NCBI GenBank assembly: GCA_031549925.1
Contig: JAVBPA010000096.1
Location: 1-47,268, forward strand
Direction: 5' to 3'
DNA from: JAVBPA01 sp031549925
GTDB taxonomy: Bacteria; Bacillota; Clostridia; Oscillospirales; CAG-272
Length of the DNA stretch: 47,268 nt
The stretch's first letter is position 1. Each line of letters starts with the position of its first letter. Positions 23,883 to 33,209 of this stretch are shown in pieces. The notes beneath the pieces are model-generated. The model worked only from the letters and a program-made list of their open reading frames with translations. It had not been told where the DNA came from and made no database searches. The position numbers were made by a program, and so were the translations under genes.

Positions 23883-26519
23883 TTACTTCTTTATTTTTTC
23901 GATAGCGGTTTCTACCGCCGACAAAACATCTTTGTATTTTGCCAAAAGATTTCGTTCTTTTTCAATAACAGCAGCCGGTGCTTTGCTTGTAAAACCTTCA
24001 TTTGATAATTTTTTATCAAGCCTTTCTATTTCCGCTAAAGTATTTTCTTTTTCTTTTTCAAGTCTGATGCGTTCGGATTCATAATCTATCATATCTGCGA
24101 GCGGTATATATATTGAAGCATCGCTTGTTATTATTTGAACCGCGTTTTCATCTTCATATGAAGAAACATATTCAACATCTGAAACAGAAGCTAGTTTTAT
24201 AAAATGAGATGTAGTTTTTTCGCAAAACGCTTCTTTGTTATTTGAAACAATATACAATTTTACTTTACGTGAAGATTTAACATTCATTTCCGAACGGCGG
24301 TTGCGGATTGCTTTTATTGCGGTGATAATACTCTCCATGCATATTTCTTCGGATGCGAAGTTAATTTTTTCATCATATTTCGGAAAATCGCATATCATAA
24401 GCGAATCTTTTTCGCCCGCTTGTCTTGGAAGCGACTGCCATATTTCTTCTGTAATAAAAGGTAAAAACGGATGGAGAAGGCGAAGTGTATTCGATAAAAC
24501 ATATCCGATTACATTCTGCGCGGTTTTATCTTTGTTTGATAAACGAACTTTTGATAACTCAATATACCAGTCGCAAAAAATATCCCATACAAAATCGTAT
24601 AATTTTCCGAGCGCTATTCCGATTTCGTATTTATCAATATTTTCTGTAACTTCTGTTATCAATTTATTGTAAAGCGATAAAATCCATTTATCTTCCAGCA
24701 TAAGAGCCGAATAATCAGGGAGTTTTATTTCATTAATATCAAGATTCATTAAAACAAAACGTGCAGCGTTCCATATTTTATTATTAAAATTACGTGCATT
24801 TTCGATTTTATCATCGGAAAAACGCATATCATTTCCGGGAGAATTTCCGGTTGAAAGCGCAAACCTCAGAGCATCTGCTCCGTATTGCCCGATAATATCA
24901 AGAGGATCGATACCGTTACCCAAAGATTTTGACATTTTACGGTTTTGCGCATCTCTTACTAATCCATGTATAAAGACGTTCGGAAACGGAATTTGTTCCA
25001 TATTATACAAACCCATAAAAATCATTTTTGAAACCCAGAAAGTAATAATATCATAAGCCGTAACAAGTACGCTTGTGGGGTAATAATATTTTAAATCTTC
25101 TGTATTTTCAGGCCATCCCAATGTTGAAAAAGGCCATAGAGCCGACGAAAACCATGTATCAAGAACGTCCTCATCTTGTTTGATATCAAAAGAACCGCAT
25201 TTAGGACAAGAAGTTATATCATTTTCAGAAACGGTCATTTCTCCGCATCCGGCGCAGTAATACGCAGGAATACGATGTCCCCACCATAACTGTCTGGATA
25301 TACACCAGTCATGAATGTTTTCCATCCAGTTAAGATATATTTTTGAAAATCTCTCCGGAAAATATTTTATATCGGACCCGGTTACCGCTTCAATCGCAGG
25401 TTTTGCGAGAGGTTCCATTTTAACAAACCACTGTTTCGAAGCCATGGGCTCCAGTATTGTTTTACAACGATAGCAATGTCCAACATTATGCTGATATTTT
25501 TCAGTTTTGATTAATAATCCAAGCGAATCCAAATCGGAAATAATTGCCTTTCTGGCATCAAATCTGTCAAGACCGCAATATTTACCTCCGTTTTCATTGA
25601 TAAAAGCATCATTATTTAATATATTAATTAATCTAAGACCGTTTCTCTGTCCCATTTCAAAATCGTTTGGGTCATGCGCCGGTGTGACTTTAACACATCC
25701 GGTACCGAATTCTTTTTCAACATATTCGTCGGCAAAAACCGGAATTTCGCGTCCGATTAGCGGTAATATCAATGTTTTACCGATTAAATGGGTATATCTT
25801 TCATCATCCGGATGAACCGCTACGCCTGTATCACCCAGCATTGTTTCAGGTCTGGTTGTTGCTACAATAATATATTCACTGCTGTCTTTAACATAATATT
25901 TTATATGCCAGAGATTCCCCTCGAGTTCCATATGTTCAACTTCAGCATCTGAAAGAGCGGTCGAACAACTGGGACACCAATTGATTATACGTAAACCGCG
26001 GTATATCAAACCATTTTCATATAATTTTACAAATGTTTTTTTAACTGCTGCGTTTAAGCTTTCATCCATTGTAAAACGTTCGCGTGTAAAGTCGCATGAT
26101 GAACCTAATTTTTTTAATTGATTTATTATTCTGTTTCCGTATTTATTTTTCCATTCCCAAACAAGTTCTAAAAAAGCCTCACGTCCGATATCATGGCGTG
26201 TTTTGTTTTGTTTTTCCCGCAGTTCCGCTTCTACTTTAATTTGCGTAGCAATTCCGGCGTGATCGCATCCGGGAATCCATAATGTGTTATAACCCTGCAT
26301 TCTTTTAGTTCTTATAAGAATATCCTGAAAAGTATTATTCAAAGCGTGCCCCATATGAAGCTGACCCGTTACATTAGGGGGAGGAATCACAATTGTGTAA
26401 GGTATTTTTGTATGATCATTATCAGGAGTAAAATAACCGTTATCTTCCCAAAATTTATAAATTCGATTTTCAAAATCTGCCGGTGAATATGTTTTCGGCA
26501 GTTCTTTTCTGTTTCCCAT
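23883..26519 (-). CDS. valS: Valyl-tRNA synthetase
   Basis: This 878-aa class I synthetase has PPPNVTGQLHMGHA (HIGH motif), the CP1 editing domain (TTRPETMLGDTGVAVHP), zinc-type CPKCG and KMSKSLGNGIDP (KMSKS motif). The C-terminal coiled coil (EKEKENTLAEIERLDKKL) is specific to ValS. ATG at 26519 with AAGGAG upstream is chosen; the longer open frame runs through the T-box leader and is not coding. Expression is controlled by the T-box riboswitch just upstream. Confidence 0.98.
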   Translation of the reverse strand: MGNRKELPKTYSPADFENRIYKFWEDNGYFTPDNDHTKIPYTIVIPPPNVTGQLHMGHALNNTFQDILIRTKRMQGYNTLWIPGCDHAGIATQIKVEAELREKQNKTRHDIGREAFLELVWEWKNKYGNRIINQLKKLGSSCDFTRERFTMDESLNAAVKKTFVKLYENGLIYRGLRIINWCPSCSTALSDAEVEHMELEGNLWHIKYYVKDSSEYIIVATTRPETMLGDTGVAVHPDDERYTHLIGKTLILPLIGREIPVFADEYVEKEFGTGCVKVTPAHDPNDFEMGQRNGLRLINILNNDAFINENGGKYCGLDRFDARKAIISDLDSLGLLIKTEKYQHNVGHCYRCKTILEPMASKQWFVKMEPLAKPAIEAVTGSDIKYFPERFSKIYLNWMENIHDWCISRQLWWGHRIPAYYCAGCGEMTVSENDITSCPKCGSFDIKQDEDVLDTWFSSALWPFSTLGWPENTEDLKYYYPTSVLVTAYDIITFWVSKMIFMGLYNMEQIPFPNVFIHGLVRDAQNRKMSKSLGNGIDPLDIIGQYGADALRFALSTGNSPGNDMRFSDDKIENARNFNNKIWNAARFVLMNLDINEIKLPDYSALMLEDKWILSLYNKLITEVTENIDKYEIGIALGKLYDFVWDIFCDWYIELSKVRLSNKDKTAQNVIGYVLSNTLRLLHPFLPFITEEIWQSLPRQAGEKDSLMICDFPKYDEKINFASEEICMESIITAIKAIRNRRSEMNVKSSRKVKLYIVSNNKEAFCEKTTSHFIKLASVSDVEYVSSYEDENAVQIITSDASIYIPLADMIDYESERIRLEKEKENTLAEIERLDKKLSNEGFTSKAPAAVIEKERNLLAKYKDVLSAVETAIEKIKK

Positions 26520-26549
26520 CTCGATTCTCCTTATTTTATTTGATTTTAT

Positions 26550-26893
26550 TAAAAACAAAAAAACGCCTGAGAAAAAATCCTCAGGACGTCTAAAAAACGC
26601 GGTACCACCTGTATTCAGCCGTTTATATAAAACAACTGCTCTCAATTTCAGTGCAATAACACTATACCGCTGTAACATGCGGAACACGGGATACCTCCCG
26701 GTATCCGGCTAAAGGATGACTTCATTCAAATTACGGATACGGTACTCTCAGCTTGCATTTTATTAATCTCTGATCACTGCGATTAATTTATTGCCGCACC
26801 ATTCTCTGTATTCCGGAATACTTTGATTACTACTTCCTCATTTTGACCTTTGTTTGCATATATAATATTTATATCATATAATACTGCTATTAT
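26550..26893 (-). promoter_or_regulatory. Valine T-box riboswitch with terminator
   Basis: The T-box core AGGTGGTACCGCG is at 26610-26598. It is followed by a terminator with CCTGAG/CTCAGG (26585-26580 with 26571-26566) and a T-run. Upstream is stem I, with an AGAGAATGG-type element, and a specifier region GAA-GTC-ATCCTTTAGC, giving specifier codon GUC (26720-26718), valine. Uncharged tRNA-Val would pair with it and stabilise the antiterminator, switching valS on. Confidence 0.93.
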
Positions 26894-26900
26894 GCTCTCC

Positions 26901-26929
26901 AGTGTACCACCGTTTTATGCTTTTGTCAA
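26901..26929 (-). promoter_or_regulatory. Promoter for the valS T-box leader
   Basis: TTGACA (26929-26924) and TACACT (26906-26901) are 17 bases apart on the minus strand. The -35 lies six bases beyond the stop of the SGNH-like gene. Confidence 0.85.
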
Positions 26930-26934
26930 GCTTT

Positions 26935-28053
26935 TTATTTCAACAGCTTTAAAATATCGTTTATATACGGAACCAAATCTTCGGCTAACATTTTGGAAAA
27001 CAAAGTACTTCCGTTCCAGTTCATATGTCCCCAATCATAATAATAATCGGATGACAGGCTTAAATATGTTAAATTCTCTTCATTGTAGTTAATAAAATCG
27101 ATATCATATTCAGCCGCTATAGAATTTAATAGTTCTATGTTTTCATCATATTGCCTGGCGCGGCGGGCGTTTAGATCCTCAGGAACCATTAAAAACATAA
27201 ACGGAATATTATTTTCTTCGAATATATCCAAAAGTTTTTTAAAATCTTCTATTTCCTCTTCAAAACTGAAACATGTAGCAATCGACAATTTTCCGTCATA
27301 GTTTCCGGCGATAGCAATCTGACCGTTATAATAAGGGCAATCCTCAATTTTCAAAGCATCTTTAGGAGCTTCTGTTTGCGGTTCGGAAAACATTTCAAAT
27401 ATTCTGTCTCGGGCATATATAAGAGGTATTCTGTTAAACAATGTAGTTAATGTGTTTTCTGTATCAAACCAGTTAATATCTTCAAAAAGATCAAAAAAAT
27501 TATTTTTATCATTTGTTCCGTCATTTTGCGATGGCGGAGTTTGCATATACATATAATCCTGTTCTATTCTGCGCCACAGCCAGTTATGGTCAAACATAAA
27601 CCAGTCAACGCTGAATATAACAAGTTTCGGTAAAGGATAACCGCTCGGAATTATTATTTGTTCCCACCAATCAAGATAATAAGAAGGACAAGCACCGTCC
27701 ATGGCAAAATTAAAATAGCTTAAATATCCGATATTTTCATCAAGCAAATAACTTCCCTGTTCCAGCCAATACGGATTTATTGCGCGGTTGGCATGAGAAG
27801 TTCCCAATATCATAACATCAGCTTTTATGTTTTGTGAATATATTTCGTTAAATTGTCCTTTGTAATGAACATTTTCAGTAGTCCAGGCAATTTCTGCCGG
27901 AAGCATGTCTCTTAACAATTCACGTTGTAAATTTTTTTCTTTTTCTAAAAACGCAGTCATTTTATAGTTTGCTGTAAATAAAATTAAAAAAGCTATTGAA
28001 AAAATAAAAATTGTTTTAATAATTAATTTTAACGCGCTGTAAAAAGTACGCAT
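26935..28053 (-). CDS. SGNH-hydrolase-like membrane-anchored protein (DltD/AlgX-like)
   Basis: The protein has about 372 aa and an N-terminal membrane helix (about 12-32). The extracytoplasmic domain has a nucleophile-type block, ILGTSHANRAINP, and near the C-terminus DYYYDWGHMNWNGS, which supplies Asp and His. Together these match the catalytic triad pattern of SGNH acyl-esterases/acyltransferases acting on cell-wall or exopolysaccharide polymers. ATG at 28053 is used; in-frame TTG starts at 28059 or 28062 are possible and the AAAAAGGA site lies between. It follows the solute-binding lipoprotein gene closely, suggesting one transcript. The substrate is not known. Confidence 0.78.
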   Translation of the reverse strand: MRTFYSALKLIIKTIFIFSIAFLILFTANYKMTAFLEKEKNLQRELLRDMLPAEIAWTTENVHYKGQFNEIYSQNIKADVMILGTSHANRAINPYWLEQGSYLLDENIGYLSYFNFAMDGACPSYYLDWWEQIIIPSGYPLPKLVIFSVDWFMFDHNWLWRRIEQDYMYMQTPPSQNDGTNDKNNFFDLFEDINWFDTENTLTTLFNRIPLIYARDRIFEMFSEPQTEAPKDALKIEDCPYYNGQIAIAGNYDGKLSIATCFSFEEEIEDFKKLLDIFEENNIPFMFLMVPEDLNARRARQYDENIELLNSIAAEYDIDFINYNEENLTYLSLSSDYYYDWGHMNWNGSTLFSKMLAEDLVPYINDILKLLK

Positions 28054-28085
28054 TATCAACAAAAATCCTTTTTTGAATATATTAT

Positions 28086-29564
28086 TTATTCGGCTATATA
28101 ATCTTCAAAAACTTTTATAACTTTATCATAGTGTCTGGTCGCGGTTTTTTGGTTTTTCGCATAATAGGATTCAAAGTTCGTATTTTTATCATTCATCATC
28201 CATTGCAGATAAAACGATACTCCGTTAAAATTATCATATACATAACCGAAATCGAACACACGGTTTGCGAAAATCATATCAAGCATCGCAATACTTTCCT
28301 CATCACGTGCACCTTTAACTTTTAAAGCCACATCATAATATGTAGGAACAACGGTTTTCCAGCTTTCCGCACACAAAACTTCCGTCATAATTCCGGAAAA
28401 TTCCGTATCTGTTATATTAATCGGAAGCGCTAAAGCCGAATGTCCTCCGTCTGTCATTGTATAATATTTATCTTGCGATTCATTCCATTTCGGATAAGGT
28501 ATTATTCCGAAATCTTTATCGACATCACGCCAAGCGAGCGCAGTCGCAAACCAACCGGGCGTTATAATTGTCAAATCGTTTTTATACATTTCCTGGCTGT
28601 ATCCGGCGTTGTTTGTTTTAACTTCACAGTATGAACCATTGTAATCATTTAACAGTTCATATATACGGACAATAATATCGTTCATTTTTTCTGTTTTATA
28701 AACGAATTCCATTCCGCCTTCATTATTTTTTTCAAATATCGGATTGTTAAAAGACCATAGGAAAGTATTTACAGCACTGCCGTTAGGCATCGCATAACCG
28801 TAAAAATCATCCTGCCCGCGCCGTCCGTTGTTATTTACATCCAAATAAATATCTTTTACAAGTGAAATTAAAGCGTCAATTGTCCATCCGCCACGGTTAA
28901 CCAAATCGTACATATCGGGGAAATTATAATTTTCGGCAAGTACTTTGTTATAATACATACAATAGGTTTGCACAAGCGCTGTCAAAGCCAAATCTCCGAC
29001 CGCCAAGAATGTAATATCCCCGTATGTTAAATCGTTTATCGTACTTGAAGTCCACCAAGGTCGTGTAAAATCAATATTCGGAACATCCTGCCAATTATAC
29101 AGCATTTTATTCAAAACAAGACCGCCGGCTGAAACGACATGGTATGAAATAAGATCAAAACTGTTATCGTCCGAACTTATTGTTTTTTCGATAAAAGTTC
29201 TTGTTCCTATATAATCACCTTTAGTCAATATTTTTATATTTGCTTTAAAGCGTTCTTCCACTAAAATATTGCGTTCATACACGGAATCGTCAAGCAAATC
29301 TCCGGTAGCTTCATCGATATCCATATAAGTTAATTTATTATCCTCTGTAACAATTCTGAAATCCGCGTTATTAAATTCGATTTCAGGCAAGTTATCTGAA
29401 ACGTTTTTTCTGGCTTCAAGACTGTCGTCTGTTTCATTTTCCGAAACACCGGTTTCGGTTGATGTCGTATTTGCTTCATCTTTTTGTTCTTTTTCTGAAC
29501 ATGCCATTAACAATGAATTAAATAATATTGCTGTTATTAATAAAAACACTATTTTTTTTGACAT
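28086..29564 (-). CDS. Orphan extracellular solute-binding lipoprotein (paralogue 1)
   Basis: This 492-aa lipoprotein has lipobox Cys22 (LLMAC), a Ser/Thr/Glu-rich linker, then a carbohydrate-type binding protein. It carries an EF-hand-like calcium loop, DVNNNGRRGQDDFYGYAM, and GIIPYPKWNESQDKYYTM. It shares IDFTxPWW and P-K-x-x-x-x-QDKYYT blocks with the lipoprotein at 39427-40932, so the two are paralogues. No permease or ATPase is nearby, so it must use a distant transporter or act as a surface glycan-binding protein. GGAGG precedes the ATG. Confidence 0.9.
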   Translation of the reverse strand: MSKKIVFLLITAILFNSLLMACSEKEQKDEANTTSTETGVSENETDDSLEARKNVSDNLPEIEFNNADFRIVTEDNKLTYMDIDEATGDLLDDSVYERNILVEERFKANIKILTKGDYIGTRTFIEKTISSDDNSFDLISYHVVSAGGLVLNKMLYNWQDVPNIDFTRPWWTSSTINDLTYGDITFLAVGDLALTALVQTYCMYYNKVLAENYNFPDMYDLVNRGGWTIDALISLVKDIYLDVNNNGRRGQDDFYGYAMPNGSAVNTFLWSFNNPIFEKNNEGGMEFVYKTEKMNDIIVRIYELLNDYNGSYCEVKTNNAGYSQEMYKNDLTIITPGWFATALAWRDVDKDFGIIPYPKWNESQDKYYTMTDGGHSALALPINITDTEFSGIMTEVLCAESWKTVVPTYYDVALKVKGARDEESIAMLDMIFANRVFDFGYVYDNFNGVSFYLQWMMNDKNTNFESYYAKNQKTATRHYDKVIKVFEDYIAE

Positions 29565-29627
29565 TATATAATAACCTCCAAAAACAATAAACTAATTAAC
29601 TAAAATATTATATAATCTATCCTTAAT

Positions 29628-29656
29628 ATTATACCATATTAATATAATACTGTAAA
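29628..29656 (-). promoter_or_regulatory. Promoter for the orphan solute-binding lipoprotein operon
   Basis: TTTACA (29656-29651) and TATAAT (29633-29628) are 17 bases apart on the minus strand, with an extended TGG before the -10. Confidence 0.75.
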
Positions 29657-29684
29657 TGGTTATTAGATTAATATATAATTCTTG

Positions 29685-29704
29685 TACAATATTAACATAT
29701 TGTA
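29685..29704. promoter_or_regulatory. 20-bp palindrome, MarR operator candidate
   Basis: TACAATAT-TAAC-ATATTGTA is a perfect dyad with 8-bp arms, a typical MarR-site size. It lies between the leftward lipoprotein promoter and the rightward MarR promoter, so it could control either or both. Confidence 0.6.
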
Positions 29705-29730
29705 AATTATAAATTTGTAACAAAAAATAT

Positions 29731-29760
29731 TTGTTTTATATATTATTTATTTTATATAAT
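29731..29760 (+). promoter_or_regulatory. Probable promoter for the MarR-ABC exporter operon
   Basis: TTGTTT (29731-29736) and TATAAT (29755-29760) are 18 bases apart. The -35 is weak and the region is very AT-rich, so chance matches are possible. Confidence 0.45.
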
Positions 29761-29816
29761 ATTTATATTAAATATATTATTTTTAGATATATTAATTTAA
29801 ATGATCGGAGGAATAA

Positions 29817-30260
29817 ATGGATAAGCGTGAGTATATAAAAGAAATTTTAGAAATTATTCATTCACTTCAACAATATTTTCCTAAAATATTCGGACCTATT
29901 ATTGAATCTGAAGGACTCAATACAATGCAAATATTTTTACTTTTCAATATAAGATGGAATAGATACCCGAATGTCGGAGTTATTTGCAAAAATATGAATA
30001 TAAATCAGGGAAACGCATCGATTTTATGTAAAAAGCTTGAACAAATGGGTTATATAATCCGTAAACGCGATAACGACGATGAAAGAATTGTTTCACTTTC
30101 GCTGACAGAAGAGGGAAATAAAATACTAGATAACATAAACGAAAAATTATATAATTTAATAGACCGCAACAATTATATAACAATTGAAAAATTAGATGTT
30201 ATATTAAACGGCTTTTCGGAATTAAAACATGCTATGAAATCTTTTTCTGTTGTAAAATAA
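29817..30260 (+). CDS. MarR-family transcriptional regulator
   Basis: This 147-aa winged-helix regulator has the recognition region VGVICKNMNINQGNASILCKKLEQMGYIIRKRDNDDERIVSLSLTEEG, which carries the classic MarR DD-R-wing pattern (DNDDERIV). GGAGG precedes the ATG. It is 37 bases ahead of a MacB-like exporter gene in the same direction, the usual arrangement for a ligand-responsive repressor of an efflux or export system. Confidence 0.92.
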   Translation: MDKREYIKEILEIIHSLQQYFPKIFGPIIESEGLNTMQIFLLFNIRWNRYPNVGVICKNMNINQGNASILCKKLEQMGYIIRKRDNDDERIVSLSLTEEGNKILDNINEKLYNLIDRNNYITIEKLDVILNGFSELKHAMKSFSVVK

Positions 30261-30297
30261 TAAATATTATAATTTAATATCAAAAGGAGTATTTGTA

Positions 30298-32652
30298 TTG
30301 TTAAAACTGGATAACATTTGTAAGACATATAAGGTCGGAGAAATAGAAACAAAAGCTTTGAGGGGAATAAGTGTCGCATTCAGAGAACGTGAATTTGTGG
30401 CAATTTTAGGTCCTTCGGGATCGGGCAAAACTACATGTTTAAATATTATAGGCGGTCTTGACCGGTATGACAGCGGTGATCTGATTATAAAAGGCAAAAA
30501 AACAAAAAACTTTAAAGACGCCGATTGGGACGCTTACAGAAATAATTCAATCGGATTTGTTTTCCAAAACTATAATTTAATAAATCATTTAAGTATCGTA
30601 ACAAACGTAGAACTTGCCATGACATTATCGGGTGTTTCATATGAAGAAAAACACCGCCGGGCGCTCGAGGTTTTGAAAAAAGTAGGTCTCGGAGACCATT
30701 TGCATAAAAAACCGAATCAACTATCAGGCGGACAAATGCAGCGTGTAGCAATAGCGAGAGCTCTTGCGAATGATCCGGAAATACTTTTGTGCGATGAACC
30801 TACGGGAGCACTTGATACGGCAACAAGCGTTCAGATATTAAATTTAATTAAAGAAGTAGCGGCCGAACGCCTTGTCATTATGGTAACGCATAATCCCAGT
30901 CTTTCAGAAAAATACGCGGATCGTATTATAAAATTCGAAGACGGTTTAATAATATCCGATACACATCCTCATGAAGAACGTCCGAAAGATGATATGTTCA
31001 AATTAATTAAAACGAACATGAAATTTACTACTGCTCTTAATTTATCCTGGGGAAACATAAAAACAAAAAAAGGACGTACTTTTTTAACTTCTTTCGCATC
31101 AAGTATCGGAATTATCGGAATTGCCTTGATTTTATCATTATCAACCGGTTTCAAAATTAAAATTGACGAATTTCAAAGGGATTCGCTTGCGGAATTTCCG
31201 ATTATTATAACACGTTCTTCAACGGAAGTTGATTATGAATCAATGCGTGAAACCAGACAAAACGCATTAAAAGAAGAAGCTGAAGACTTCGATTACGGAA
31301 ATAAAGTTTATTTATACAATCCTTCAGCAAATATCAAAGTTCATCAAAATGATTTCGGTGATGAATTTATGACACATATTAAAAATATAGATACCAGTAT
31401 ATGTGATTCCATAGGATATACCCGTTTCGTACCTATGAATTTAATCCGTAAAACCGATGATGGCGTAATACCTGTTTCAATACAAACAATCGGGTCTATG
31501 TCCGGTGATATATCCAGTATGAACGGTATCGGTCTTGCTTCTTACCCCAATCCTTTAATAGAAGGCGGGAAAAATTATGTTGAAAAGAATTATAATTTGC
31601 TTGCGGGTTCATATCCGAAAGAATTAACCGATCTCACTTTATTAGTCGATGAACGCAACCGTTTGGATTATTCGATATTGGAAAAGCTTGGCTATAAAAC
31701 AAAAAATGATGACGGTTCAATTATCGATACAATTTCATTTGAGGATATTATCGGAACTGAAATAAAAATTGTTTCAAATAATGATTATTATAAAAAAACA
31801 GATTTCGGAAATTATATTCCTTCAACCGACTATGATGAAATGTACGCATCCGAAGAATGTATAACGCTTACTATAACAGGTATTGCTAAACCCAATGAAG
31901 ATGTTTTGATAACAATGCTTTCTTCCGGAATAGTTTACAACGATAATTTGACAGAAATAATTATTAATAATTCTAAAGACAGCGAAGTATTAAAAGCTCA
32001 AATGGAAGCCGATTATAACATAATGACTATGGAAGAAATAAAAGAATCTGATAAAAATGATATGATAACATATTTCGGCGGCAATTCAATTCCATTTATG
32101 ATATTCATATACCCTACAAGCTTTGAAAACAAAGAAAAAGTTATTAATTATATAGACGAATACAATGATGATAAAGATGACGAAAGCATTATTGTATATA
32201 CCGATTTGGCAGAGAGCATTTCTGATCTTTCTTCAAGCATAATGGACGGCATAACTATAGTATTGATAGCTTTCGCTTCAATTTCGCTGGTTGTAAGTTT
32301 AATTATGATAAGTATTATAACATATACATCAGTCCTTGAAAGAACAAAAGAAATTGGTATTTTAAAAGCACTCGGAGCCAGAAAGAAAGATATAACCCGA
32401 GTTTTCGATGCTGAAACTTGTATACTGGGTATATTTTCCGGAACACTCGGAGTAATTTTAGCATGGCTTATGACATTCCCCGCAAACTATATAATTAATA
32501 ATATGACGAAACTCGACGGAGTTGCCAATTTGCAAATATTACATGCTATAGGCCTTGTTTTATTAAGTACGATTTTAACAATGCTTGGAGGTCATATACC
32601 TGCGAGAATGGCATCTAAGAAGGACGCAGTCGAAGCTTTGAGATCAGAATAA
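30298..32652 (+). CDS. MacB-like ABC transporter, ATPase-permease fusion
   Basis: This 784-aa protein has an N-terminal ATPase with Walker A GPSGSGKTT (38-46), signature LSGGQMQRVAIARAL (142-156) and Walker B ILLCDEPTGALD. A first membrane helix (about 255-280), a large extracytoplasmic domain (about 290-620) and three C-terminal helices of FtsX type (with ERTKEIGILKALGA) follow. It thus resembles MacB-type mechanotransmission exporters rather than an importer. It starts at TTG behind AAAGGAG. The upstream MarR gene probably regulates it. Substrate, perhaps a peptide or antibiotic, is unknown. Confidence 0.92.
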   Translation: MLKLDNICKTYKVGEIETKALRGISVAFREREFVAILGPSGSGKTTCLNIIGGLDRYDSGDLIIKGKKTKNFKDADWDAYRNNSIGFVFQNYNLINHLSIVTNVELAMTLSGVSYEEKHRRALEVLKKVGLGDHLHKKPNQLSGGQMQRVAIARALANDPEILLCDEPTGALDTATSVQILNLIKEVAAERLVIMVTHNPSLSEKYADRIIKFEDGLIISDTHPHEERPKDDMFKLIKTNMKFTTALNLSWGNIKTKKGRTFLTSFASSIGIIGIALILSLSTGFKIKIDEFQRDSLAEFPIIITRSSTEVDYESMRETRQNALKEEAEDFDYGNKVYLYNPSANIKVHQNDFGDEFMTHIKNIDTSICDSIGYTRFVPMNLIRKTDDGVIPVSIQTIGSMSGDISSMNGIGLASYPNPLIEGGKNYVEKNYNLLAGSYPKELTDLTLLVDERNRLDYSILEKLGYKTKNDDGSIIDTISFEDIIGTEIKIVSNNDYYKKTDFGNYIPSTDYDEMYASEECITLTITGIAKPNEDVLITMLSSGIVYNDNLTEIIINNSKDSEVLKAQMEADYNIMTMEEIKESDKNDMITYFGGNSIPFMIFIYPTSFENKEKVINYIDEYNDDKDDESIIVYTDLAESISDLSSSIMDGITIVLIAFASISLVVSLIMISIITYTSVLERTKEIGILKALGARKKDITRVFDAETCILGIFSGTLGVILAWLMTFPANYIINNMTKLDGVANLQILHAIGLVLLSTILTMLGGHIPARMASKKDAVEALRSE

Positions 32653-32673
32653 CTATTTTTAAGAAGGTATTTT

Positions 32674-33075
32674 ATGCGTAACTGGCTGCAAAAGTTAATG
32701 TACGGAAGATATGGTTTTGATTCACTTTCTCAGTTTATATTAATTTTATTGTTTATTTTCGCTTTTATAAATATTTTTGTTAATTCAATTATAATATATA
32801 TAATATCTCTGATTCCCATGGTTATATTTATTTTTAGATTTTTTTCCAAAAATAAAACAAAAAGAATAGCGGAAAACAATAAATTTAATAAAATAAAAAA
32901 CAAAATTTTTTCGTGGTTTAAATTTCAATGGCAAAAAATACGCGAAATAAAAACACACAGATATATAAAATGTCCCCAATGCAAAGCTACATTGAGAGTT
33001 CCGAGAAAATTAGGCGAGCATACGGCTGTATGTCCAAAATGCAAAAACAGATTCGAAACAAAAATAATAATATAA
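32674..33075 (+). CDS. Zinc-ribbon membrane protein of the MarR-ABC operon
   Basis: This 133-aa protein has two hydrophobic segments (about 18-37 and 40-58), a basic linker and a C-terminal zinc ribbon, CPQCKATLRVPRKLGEHTAVCPKCKNRF, with two CxxC pairs. It begins 21 bases after the exporter gene with AAGAAGG upstream, and a terminator follows, so it is the last gene of the operon. The role is not known; it may anchor or regulate the exporter. Confidence 0.82.
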   Translation: MRNWLQKLMYGRYGFDSLSQFILILLFIFAFINIFVNSIIIYIISLIPMVIFIFRFFSKNKTKRIAENNKFNKIKNKIFSWFKFQWQKIREIKTHRYIKCPQCKATLRVPRKLGEHTAVCPKCKNRFETKIII

Positions 33076-33102
33076 TCATTGCAAATTAACAAATTGTTAA
33101 TA

Positions 33103-33146
33103 AAAAATCCGGAGAAGCGGTATATAATATCGTCATCCGGATTTTT
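33103..33146 (+). terminator. Terminator of the MarR-exporter-zinc-ribbon operon
   Basis: AAAAATCCGGA (33103-33113) pairs perfectly with TCCGGATTTTT (33136-33146). The loop is long (22 nt) but the T-tail is good. Confidence 0.8.
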
Positions 33147-33209
33147 GATTAAAACATTTATATTTTTTTGATTATTTTGTTCGTTGTAAAAGAGAAAGGT
33201 GGAAAATTA

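Noticed and set aside
26520..26687. 56-codon N-terminal extension of valS
   Set aside because: This stretch is the T-box antiterminator/terminator region; the real start at 26519 has AAGGAG and matches the family start.
29700..29790. Very AT-rich stretch as a replication origin
   Set aside because: No DnaA-box cluster or replication gene is seen; this composition is common in the intergenic DNA here.
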